A stretch of DNA of 5,148 nt from Euzebyaceae bacterium (GTDB taxonomy: Bacteria; Actinomycetota; Nitriliruptoria; Euzebyales; Egibacteraceae): positions 1 to 5,148 of the forward strand of contig JACCVM010000203.1 of the NCBI GenBank assembly GCA_013698135.1, read 5' to 3'. Of this stretch, positions 1-5,015 are shown in pieces. Below the pieces are notes generated by a model, which did not search any database, was not told where the DNA came from, and was given only the letters and a program-made list of their open reading frames with translations. Position 1 is the first letter of the stretch, and every line of letters starts with the position of its first letter. A program made the position numbers and the translations under genes.

Positions 1-136
1 AGGCGGGACCCTCGGCTTGCACGTCGTCGGCGACGCGCCCCAACAACTCGGCGTACAGCGGGGAGCCGAGCCGGGCGCACGCGACCGCCTGCGCGCGCAA
101 GTGCCACACCGCCCAGGTCCGCAGGTCCACTGCCAC
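1..136 (-). CDS. DUF2332-like protein, N-terminal fragment
   Basis: This is the first ~45 codons of a minus-strand gene that runs off the left edge. Read from GTG at 136, the protein begins VAVDLRTWAVWHLRAQ and continues ACARLGSPLYAELLGRVADD. The pattern of a short helix with Gln-Ala, then a Cys, then GSPLYAxLLxRVADD followed by a Gly-Pro is what I remember from the start of actinobacterial DUF2332 proteins, whose biochemical function is unknown. The start is uncertain. GTG at 130 is an alternative, and neither has a strong Shine-Dalgarno sequence. The frame also stays open upstream, through the tandem repeat, to an ATG at 241. That longer form would overlap the divergent gene and have a low-complexity N-terminus, so I prefer 136. 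The family call rests on a short stretch only. Confidence 0.6.
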   Translation of the reverse strand, partial: MAVDLRTWAVWHLRAQAVACARLGSPLYAELLGRVADDVQAEGPA

Positions 137-140
137 CGGC

Positions 141-212
141 GGCGACCCCGAGAAGCAGGGGTCGTCCGGTCCTGACGGCGACCCCGAGAAGCGAGGGTCG
201 CCCTGTCCTGAC
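141..212. repeat. Two tandem 36-bp hairpin-forming repeats between divergent genes
   Basis: Units 141-176 and 177-212 abut and match at 32 of 36 positions. Both begin GGCGACCCCGAGAAGC and end GTCCTGAC. Each holds an inverted repeat. In the first unit CGACCCC (143-149) pairs with GGGGTCG (158-164) around an 8-base loop. In the second unit CGACCC (179-184) pairs with GGGTCG (195-200). The array fills most of the 91-base gap between the two divergent starts, so it lies where promoters or operators for both genes should be. It could be a REP-like palindrome, an operator pair or an RNA hairpin. I do not recognise it as a named element. The unit length is a multiple of three and is open in the minus-strand gene's frame. 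Confidence 0.85.
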
Positions 213-217
213 GAGGA
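213..217 (+). promoter_or_regulatory. Ribosome binding site for the fused transporter/synthase gene
   Basis: GAGGA ends ten bases before GTG 228, just after the second repeat unit. It supports GTG 228 (or GTG 231) over the ATG at 252, which has no purine-rich stretch at the right distance. Confidence 0.5.
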
Positions 218-227
218 TGACGAGTCG

Positions 228-1721
228 GTGGTGGTCGGCATACTGGCCGCCATGCCCTCCCTCGCCGCCGGCGCGCTGGTCTTCTTCGTGTCCGCGACCG
301 TTCTGGTGCTGGAGATCCTGGCCGGGCGGTTGCTCGCACCCTACGTCGGGGTGACGCTGGAGACCTACACCGGCATCATCGGCGTGGTGCTGGCCGGGAT
401 CTCCCTGGGAACCTGGTACGGCGGGCGGCTGGCGGACCGGATGGACCCGCGCCGCATCCTAGGCCCGACGCTGGTGCTGGGTGGCGCGCTGGCGTTGTGC
501 ACCATCCCCATCATCCGGCTGGTCGGTGGCACCAACCTCGGCGCCGGTCCTGTGGCCATCGTGACTTTGGCCCTAGTCGGCTTCTTCGCACCGGCCACGG
601 TGCTGTCCGCGGTGAGCCCCACGGTGGTCAAGCTGCAGCTGGGCGACCTCGACCAGACGGGTCGGGTGGTGGGCCGCCTGTCGGCGCTCGGGACGGCGGG
701 GGCGATCCTCGGCACGTTCGTCACCGGCTTCCTGCTGGTGGCCGCGCTGCCCACCCGCCCGATCGTCATCGCCGTCGGCGTCGTGCTGATCGCGGTCGGC
801 CTCGTGTGCTGGTTCCTGCTCGGGCGCCGCCGGGGACCGTCCTTGCTGCTGCCGCTGGTGCTCGCCGGCGTCGGCGGGCTGCTGACCATCGTTTCCGTGT
901 CGGTCTGCGAGCACGAGAGCGCCTACTTCTGCGCTCGCGTGGTGCCCGATCCCCAGCGACCATCGGGGCGGACGCTGGTGCTCGACACGCTGCGGCACAG
1001 CTACGTCGACCTGGACGATCCCACCTACCTGGAGTTCAGCTACGCCCAGATCATGGGCGACGTCATTGCGTCGATCGCTCCCCGAGGTGAGCCGCTGGAC
1101 GCTCTGCACGTCGGCGGAGGGGGTTTCTCCTTGCCCCGCTACATCGCGGCGACACGGCCGGGTTCGTCCAGCGTGGTGTTGGAGCTGGACCCGACACTGG
1201 TACAGATCGCACGGGATGAACTCGGGCTGCGGACCGGTCCTGACCTGCGCGTGCGCGTCGGCGACGCCCGGCTGGGGCTACGCGAACAGCCCGACGCGAC
1301 CTATGACCTGGTGATCGGCGACGCCTTTGGGGGCCAGGCGGTGCCCTGGCATCTGGCGACTCGAGAGTTCACCGAAGGCATTCACCGCACGCTACGACCC
1401 GGTGGCACGTACGCGATCAACCTCATCGACTACCCCCCGCTTGGCTTTGCCCGAGCCGAGGCTGCCACGCTGCGGGCGATCTTCGACCATGTGGCCGTGA
1501 TCGCTCCACCGCAGCGCCTCGACCGCCAAGAGGGCGGCAACTTCGTGCTGGTGGGCTCCGATGACCCCATCGATGTCGAGGCCATCCAGTCACGAAACCA
1601 AGAACGTGGCGACGATGACGAGGTGGCCGCCGGCGCCCGACTGGACGCCTTCATCGGCGACGCGCAAGTCCTGAGCGACGACTACGCCCCCGTCGACCAG
1701 CTGCTCACCCCGGCCACGTGA
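228..1721 (+). CDS. Membrane protein fused to spermidine-synthase-like domain
   Basis: This 497-residue protein has two parts. Residues ~11-228 form about seven hydrophobic segments (near 11-33, 47-67, 79-98, 106-128, 152-174, 178-200 and 206-228). The opening LEILAGRLLAPYVG and GTWYGGRLADR are typical of the transporter-like half of fused spermidine synthases. Residues ~235-490 are an S-adenosyl-type Rossmann domain. HVGGGGFSLPRY (294-305) is the glycine loop, Glu319 in VVLELDP is the likely nucleoside-binding acid, GDAR is at 345-348, and Asp365 in IGDAFGG sits at the catalytic aspartate position. The end, LSDDYAPVDQL (482-492), is typical of the fused family. In true spermidine synthases the aspartate is followed by a second one (DSxDP); here that place is Gly368, so polyamine synthesis is not assured. 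An odd number of segments with a cytoplasmic enzyme domain would put the N-terminus outside (inference). No polyamine genes flank it. The family call is firm, the substrate unknown. Confidence 0.88.
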   Translation: MVVGILAAMPSLAAGALVFFVSATVLVLEILAGRLLAPYVGVTLETYTGIIGVVLAGISLGTWYGGRLADRMDPRRILGPTLVLGGALALCTIPIIRLVGGTNLGAGPVAIVTLALVGFFAPATVLSAVSPTVVKLQLGDLDQTGRVVGRLSALGTAGAILGTFVTGFLLVAALPTRPIVIAVGVVLIAVGLVCWFLLGRRRGPSLLLPLVLAGVGGLLTIVSVSVCEHESAYFCARVVPDPQRPSGRTLVLDTLRHSYVDLDDPTYLEFSYAQIMGDVIASIAPRGEPLDALHVGGGGFSLPRYIAATRPGSSSVVLELDPTLVQIARDELGLRTGPDLRVRVGDARLGLREQPDATYDLVIGDAFGGQAVPWHLATREFTEGIHRTLRPGGTYAINLIDYPPLGFARAEAATLRAIFDHVAVIAPPQRLDRQEGGNFVLVGSDDPIDVEAIQSRNQERGDDDEVAAGARLDAFIGDAQVLSDDYAPVDQLLTPAT

Positions 1722-1722
1722 A

Positions 1723-1775
1723 CCGGGGTGGTGGGGATCCAGTACCGAATCGGTAGCGGATGCCCACCACCCCGG
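1723..1775. terminator. Bidirectional terminator, long nested inverted repeat
   Basis: The 13-base arms 1723-1735 (CCGGGGTGGTGGG) and 1763-1775 (CCCACCACCCCGG) pair perfectly. Inside them ATCC (1737-1740) pairs with GGAT (1758-1761), and TACCGA (1743-1748) mirrors TCGGTA (1750-1755). The whole is a 53-base hairpin interrupted only by small mismatches. It starts two bases after the stop of the plus-strand fusion gene and ends 23 bases before the stop of the convergent PfpI gene, so it can end transcripts from both sides. There is no T-run on either side, which is common for hairpin terminators in high-GC actinobacteria. Function is inferred from position and symmetry. Confidence 0.75.
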
Positions 1776-1798
1776 GGTGGAAGTCGGGCCGAGACCCG

Positions 1799-2347
1799 CT
1801 AGGCCGACTCGGCGAACTTGTCGACCAGCGCGGCGTTGAACGCCTTGAGGTCGTCGGGCTTGCGGCTGGTGATCAGGTTGCGATCGGTGACGACCTCCTC
1901 GTCAACCCAGGTGGCGCCGGCGTTGCGGATGTCTGTCTGCAGGCTCGGCCACGAGGTCACGGTGCGACCGCGAAGGACGTCGGCTTCCACCAGCGTCCAA
2001 GGGGCGTGGCAGATCGCCGCCACCGGCTTGTTTTGCTCGAAGAACGACTTGGTGAACGCCACCGCATCGCGGTCGCTGCGCAGAAAGTCGGGGTTGGCGA
2101 CGCCGCCGGGCAGCACCAGCGCAGCGAAGTCGTCGGGGCTGGCCTCGCTCACCGTGCGGTCGACGGGGAAGGTGTCGCCCTTGTCGAGGTGGTTGAAGGC
2201 CTGGATCTCGCCTGCGTCGGTGGAGATCAGCTGGGGCATGCCGCCCGCCTGCTTCACGGCCTCCCACGGCTCGGTCAACTCGATTTGCTCGACGCCCTCG
2301 GGGGCGACGAGGAAGGCGACGGTCTTGCCGGACAGTTCGTTTGCCAT
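1799..2347 (-). CDS. PfpI/DJ-1 family type 1 glutamine amidotransferase-like protein
   Basis: This 182-residue soluble protein has the usual length of the PfpI/YhbO group. The nucleophile elbow is AICHAPW (111-117), giving Cys113-His114. Glu20 in GVEQIEL is the expected third active-site acid, and PGGVANPDFLR (80-90) and TSWPSLQTDIRNAG (131-144) are highly conserved stretches. Members are annotated as intracellular proteases, and some (E. coli YhbO, Pyrococcus PfpI) have been reported as deglycases acting on glyoxal-modified proteins or nucleotides; the exact activity here is not visible. All expected catalytic residues are present. ATG 2347 is favoured by a strong AAAGGAG nine bases upstream. 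The gene lies 72 bases after uppS, behind a GC hairpin, so it probably has its own promoter, though I see no convincing -10/-35 pair. It converges on the fusion gene. Confidence 0.93.
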   Translation of the reverse strand: MANELSGKTVAFLVAPEGVEQIELTEPWEAVKQAGGMPQLISTDAGEIQAFNHLDKGDTFPVDRTVSEASPDDFAALVLPGGVANPDFLRSDRDAVAFTKSFFEQNKPVAAICHAPWTLVEADVLRGRTVTSWPSLQTDIRNAGATWVDEEVVTDRNLITSRKPDDLKAFNAALVDKFAESA

Positions 2348-2356
2348 GATGAAACG

Positions 2357-2363
2357 CTCCTTT
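2357..2363 (-). promoter_or_regulatory. Strong ribosome binding site of the PfpI gene
   Basis: On the minus strand AAAGGAG is followed nine bases later by ATG 2347. This is the best Shine-Dalgarno match in the window. It suggests efficient independent translation rather than coupling to uppS. Confidence 0.8.
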
Positions 2364-2387
2364 GGGGTATGCCTTGTGTCTACCCAG

Positions 2388-2413
2388 GCGGCGGGGGGAG
2401 CTAAGCCCGCCGC
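2388..2413 (-). terminator. GC hairpin after uppS, possible terminator or attenuator
   Basis: GCGGCGGG (2388-2395) pairs with CCCGCCGC (2406-2413) around a 10-base loop, starting seven bases after the uppS stop. Positions 2407-2418 also form a 12-base perfect palindrome (CCGCCGCGGCGG). No T-run follows on the minus strand, so termination may be partial. Its position suggests separation of the recO-uppS unit from the PfpI gene. Confidence 0.4.
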
Positions 2414-2419
2414 GGCGGT

Positions 2420-3151
2420 CTACACGGTGCCGAATCGACGCTGCCGGCGCTGGAACTCCGCGACCGCGGCAAACAGTTCGCCGCGGCGGAACTCCGGCCA
2501 CAGCACGTTGGTGAAGACCAACTCCGCGTAGGCGGCCTGGAACAGCATGAAGTTGGACAGCCGCTGCTCACCGGAGGTGCGCACCAGCAGGTCCACGTCG
2601 GGCGCCTCCGGCTCGTACAGCCGCGCCTGGATGGACTTCTCGCTGACCTTGTCCGGTCGCAGCCGTCCCTCGGCGACGTCGGTGGCGACACGCCGGGCGG
2701 CGTCGACGAGCTCGGCGCGCCCGCCGTAGTTGAAGGCCACCTGCAGCGTCAGCCGGCGGTGCCGCGCAGTCCGTGCCTCCGTGGCCTCGATCATGTGGAC
2801 CAGCCGACGGGGGACGGGGCGCCGGCGCCGGCCGATGAAGCGGACGCGCACTTGGCGCTCGTCCAACTCATCGGCCCGGCGCAGCAGCAGATCGCGGTTG
2901 AAGTTCAGCAGGAAGGCGACCTCCGAAGGTGGCCGCTTCCAGTTCTCGGTGGAGAAGGCGTAGACGGTCAGCCAGCGCAGGCCGAGCTGCAAGGCGCCCT
3001 CGACGGTGTCGAACAGGGCCGACTCGCCCTGCTCATGCCCCGCGTTGCGAGGCAGGCCCCGCGCCGCGGCCCAGCGGCCGTTGCCGTCCATGATGATGCC
3101 GACGTGTGCGGGCAGGCGCGTGCGGTCGAGGTCGGCGACATCCTCGGTCAT
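2420..3151 (-). CDS. uppS: Isoprenyl transferase (undecaprenyl diphosphate synthase family)
   Basis: This 243-residue cis-prenyltransferase condenses isopentenyl diphosphate onto an allylic diphosphate to make the polyprenyl carrier lipid for peptidoglycan and other envelope polymers. It acts at the inner face of the membrane. The signature is complete: MDGNGRW (21-27, catalytic Asp22), FSTENW (66-71), FNYGGR (140-145) and RTSGEQRLSNF (191-201, with the two phosphate-binding Arg at 191 and 197), then VLWPEF (216-221). Phe204 replaces the usual Trp in the LLWQ-type stretch. The frame is open further upstream, but ATG 3151 is the right start: the motif spacing fits the family, and it overlaps the recO stop as ATGA, implying translational coupling. 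Actinobacteria often carry two paralogues, one making a short Z-farnesyl product and one decaprenyl; product length cannot be read from this sequence alone. Confidence 0.96.
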   Translation of the reverse strand: MTEDVADLDRTRLPAHVGIIMDGNGRWAAARGLPRNAGHEQGESALFDTVEGALQLGLRWLTVYAFSTENWKRPPSEVAFLLNFNRDLLLRRADELDERQVRVRFIGRRRRPVPRRLVHMIEATEARTARHRRLTLQVAFNYGGRAELVDAARRVATDVAEGRLRPDKVSEKSIQARLYEPEAPDVDLLVRTSGEQRLSNFMLFQAAYAELVFTNVLWPEFRRGELFAAVAEFQRRQRRFGTV

Positions 3152-3876
3152 CGGGGCACCAGCTCCCAAGCCCGCAACGGCCGCCCGAGATGGTAGGTCA
3201 AGAAGCTGTGGACCAGGGCGGCCGCGGCGCGTCGAGCTCGAGGCTCGGCCGCGGCGTCGTCCAGCCCGTCCCATCCGGCTCCGGCCAGCTCACCCAGTAG
3301 CGCCAGCGCCGAGACGTCCAACGGCCGGCTGCCCGGCGGCGCGCAGGCGGGGCACAGCACCCCACCGGCGGCCACCCCGAAGACCCGGTGGCGCCCCGGC
3401 GTTCCGCACGTGGCGCAGGCGTCCAGGTACGGGTGGTAGCCGGCGACCGAGGCCAGCCGCAGCAGGAATGCGTCGAGCACCACCGACGGCAGCGCCGGCC
3501 GTTGCGTCAGGGCGCGCAGGCCGGCCAGGAGCAGCAGCACCAGCGAGTTGGCGCGCTCATCTTCCTGCGCCACGCGGTCGGTGGCCTCGACCATGGTCGA
3601 GCCGCAGGCCGACAGGGCGAAGTCGGCGCGGACCGCGGCGAAGGAGGTGATCAGCTCGGCCTGGGTGATGATGTCAAGGTTGCGGCCGGAGTACAGCTGC
3701 AGGTCGACATGGCTGAACGGCTCCAACCGCCCTCCGAACCGTGACCCCGGCCTGCGCACACCCTTGACCACGGCTCGCACCTTGCCCCGACCCTGCGTCA
3801 GCAGATGGACGATCCGGTCGGTCTCGCCCAGCTTGTAGGTGCGCAGGACAACACCCTGCTCGCGGTACAGCGCCAT
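3148..3876 (-). CDS. recO: DNA repair protein RecO
   Basis: RecO (242 residues) works with RecR in the RecFOR pathway, loading RecA onto SSB-coated single-stranded DNA and annealing complementary strands. The N-terminal OB-fold (~1-80) begins MALYREQGVVLRTYKLGETDR and continues with VKGVRRPGSRFGGRLEPF, close to the family consensus. The helical C-terminal domain carries a four-cysteine zinc site, C154-x2-C157 and C175-x2-C178, intact as in zinc-binding RecO proteins. ATG 3876 matches the conserved start, yet no good Shine-Dalgarno sequence precedes it, so translation may be weak or use a non-canonical mode. The 3' end overlaps uppS by four bases. recO next to uppS and near era is a common actinobacterial arrangement. 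Confidence 0.96.
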   Translation of the reverse strand: MALYREQGVVLRTYKLGETDRIVHLLTQGRGKVRAVVKGVRRPGSRFGGRLEPFSHVDLQLYSGRNLDIITQAELITSFAAVRADFALSACGSTMVEATDRVAQEDERANSLVLLLLAGLRALTQRPALPSVVLDAFLLRLASVAGYHPYLDACATCGTPGRHRVFGVAAGGVLCPACAPPGSRPLDVSALALLGELAGAGWDGLDDAAAEPRARRAAAALVHSFLTYHLGRPLRAWELVPR

Positions 3877-4010
3877 GGAATCGCCAGGCTACGTCGTCCG
3901 TTGCCCGCTCAGGACCAGGCCCGACAGCCGCGCGAGCACTGGCGCGCACGGGACCATAAGTTCAGCCGTGTGGCGATTTCGTAGCGCTCGTTCCCGCTTC
4001 GTGTGGCCGA
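3877..4010 (-). other. Intergenic leader upstream of recO
   Basis: These 134 bases separate the small membrane gene from recO. They hold no plausible gene. The region is less GC-rich than its surroundings near 3953-4010. It contains a weak -10-like hexamer and an 8-base inverted pair, AATCGCCA (3879-3886) and TGGCGATT (3971-3978), whose inner copy ends two bases upstream of the recO ATG. It is the likeliest place for a recO-uppS promoter. Confidence 0.5.
3953..3958 (-). promoter_or_regulatory. Possible -10 element for recO-uppS
   Basis: TATGGT on the minus strand fits the relaxed actinobacterial TANNNT -10 pattern, about 77 bases before the recO start. No recognisable -35 lies 16-18 bases upstream, where the sequence reads roughly CGAAAT. 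Weak evidence. Confidence 0.2.
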
Positions 4011-4265
4011 CTAAAAAGTCAGATCGAGGGGGAACCAGGCCGTCACGGTGACCGCGACCAGCAGGACCGCGATCAGCACCGCCAGGATCATGAGGGTGAC
4101 GACGAGGGTCACGGCGCCGGCGATGCCGCACATCAGCGTCAGCGGGGTGGTGGCCAGGTGACGGCGTAGGCGAGGGTTGTTCCGCACCAGCAAGCTGAAG
4201 GTGGCCAGCACCACCGCCGTGGCGACGGTCACCACGATTCCGTTCACGACATAGGTGCGCAACAT
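4011..4265 (-). CDS. Small membrane protein of unknown function
   Basis: I do not recognise this 84-residue protein. Residues ~6-27 form one membrane segment. A basic loop follows (RNNPRLRRHL, 28-37), then ~40 hydrophobic residues (41-80), long enough for two closely packed segments. It ends in an acid-containing tail, DLTF. By the positive-inside rule the basic loop should be cytoplasmic (inference). There is no signal-peptide cleavage site, cysteine pair or catalytic motif. ATG 4265 is chosen because GAGGG lies five bases upstream; an in-frame GTG at 4271 sits directly on that site. A competing frame starting at ATG 4320 overlaps the acetyltransferase stop but is Arg/His/Gly/Pro-rich and looks non-coding. 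The gene follows the acetyltransferase by 51 bases, likely in one transcript. Confidence 0.75.
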   Translation of the reverse strand: MLRTYVVNGIVVTVATAVVLATFSLLVRNNPRLRRHLATTPLTLMCGIAGAVTLVVTLMILAVLIAVLLVAVTVTAWFPLDLTF

Positions 4266-4270
4266 GGTCA

Positions 4271-4275
4271 CCCTC
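4271..4275 (-). promoter_or_regulatory. Ribosome binding site deciding the start of the small membrane gene
   Basis: GAGGG on the minus strand, five bases before ATG 4265. It overlaps the alternative GTG start at 4271, and so argues for the ATG. Confidence 0.5.
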
Positions 4276-4316
4276 AGACTGCACCCGCCGTGCGACGGTG
4301 TCCACTCTGTGTTGTG

Positions 4317-5015
4317 TCATGCCGCGGGGTCTGCGAACAACACCTCCGCGCCGATCGGCGCGAAGCCAGCCGCCATGAAGGTCCGCAGTGAAGCTGCGTT
4401 GCCGGGCGCGACCTGGGCGAACAGCGGCTCACCTCGCGGCAGTACGCCGCGCGCGGCGGCAAGCAGTGCGCGACCCATCCCCGCCCCACGATGCGACGGG
4501 TCGATCTCGAGGCTGACCTCCCAGCGTCCGGCCAGCCCTCGCCCGATCACCACCACGGCCCGTCGTTGCCGGTCGGACAGCAGGCGGAGATCACTGCGGT
4601 AGCGGTGAGCGCGCAGCACCCGCGGATGATCCGAGGCCGTCATCGGTATCAGGGGCTCGCCGCCGGATCGACCGATCGACGGGGCCACCAGCACCGCGTC
4701 GAGGCTGCCGGCCGCCCGTCCGATCCGCTGACCGAGCCATCCCAGGAACGCCGAGCTCAGCGGCGCCGACAGATCACCTGGCGCCAACCGTGCGTGAACC
4801 TCGTCCGGGTCGACGTCGGCGGCCACAACGTGAGAGGCGGTGAACGCCACCACGGCGGCCAAGCGGCCCGGTGGCTGGCCCACCACGGCGACCGCGCCGT
4901 CGGGTGACGGGAAGCGGCCGGCGGCGGCGTCGCGCAGCAGCCGGCTCAGCGGATGGGTGGCGACGGAGACGTTCAGTACCCCAGCCGCTCCAGCTTCTTG
5001 GGGTCGCGCTGCCAC
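4317..5015 (-). CDS. GNAT family N-acetyltransferase
   Basis: The C-terminal part (~155-228) shows GNAT features. VSLEIDPSHRGAGMGRALL holds the acetyl-CoA pyrophosphate loop (R176-G-A-G-M-G181), and APGNAASLRTFMAAGF (203-218) is the later motif with Asn206, ending in a strand, IGAEVLF. The first ~150 residues contain ATHPLSRLL (19-27) and GRFPSPDG (33-40). I remember these from a group of actinobacterial acetyltransferases whose substrate is unknown. Start choice is open. GTG 5015 is the only standard start and would overlap era by 43 bases, but AAGGA directly abuts it, leaving no spacer. Similarity to relatives as I remember them seems to begin near CTG 4976 (L-N-V-S-V-A-T-H-P-L), where CTGA would overlap the era stop and GGAG lies 11 bases upstream. 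Adjacency to era suggests co-transcription. The acetylated target cannot be inferred. Confidence 0.88.
   Translation of the reverse strand: MAARPQEAGAAGVLNVSVATHPLSRLLRDAAAGRFPSPDGAVAVVGQPPGRLAAVVAFTASHVVAADVDPDEVHARLAPGDLSAPLSSAFLGWLGQRIGRAAGSLDAVLVAPSIGRSGGEPLIPMTASDHPRVLRAHRYRSDLRLLSDRQRRAVVVIGRGLAGRWEVSLEIDPSHRGAGMGRALLAAARGVLPRGEPLFAQVAPGNAASLRTFMAAGFAPIGAEVLFADPAA

Noticed and set aside
141..212. CRISPR-like reading of the two repeat units
   Set aside because: There are only two directly abutting copies with no unique spacers, so this is not a CRISPR array.
365..889. Minus-strand frame inside the fused membrane/synthase gene
   Set aside because: It is a Ser/Thr/Pro/Arg-rich shadow of the transmembrane coding sequence, with no ribosome binding site or recognisable domain.
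1760..2404. Long plus-strand frame opposite the PfpI gene
   Set aside because: It is antisense to a gene with complete catalytic motifs, and no family motif appears in it. Long antisense frames are expected at this GC content.
3152..3274. 41-codon upstream extension of uppS
   Set aside because: It is Arg/Gly/Ala-rich, lies fully inside recO and is not part of the family. The ATGA overlap at 3148-3151 gives a better start and a normal family length.
3006..3650. Long plus-strand frame opposite uppS and recO
   Set aside because: The product is almost entirely Arg, Pro, Ala and Gly, and the opposite strand encodes two well-conserved proteins.
3928..3947. GCGCG...CGCGC inverted pair downstream of the small membrane gene as a terminator
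   Set aside because: The stem is only five bases in very GC-rich sequence and has no supporting T-run, so it is not distinguishable from chance.
3889..4320. 143-codon minus-strand frame whose ATG overlaps the acetyltransferase stop (ATGA)
   Set aside because: The overlap is suggestive, but the product is rich in Arg, His, Gly and Pro with no fold pattern, and it overlaps the hydrophobic small membrane gene, which has a better ribosome binding site. It is most likely a GC-frame shadow.
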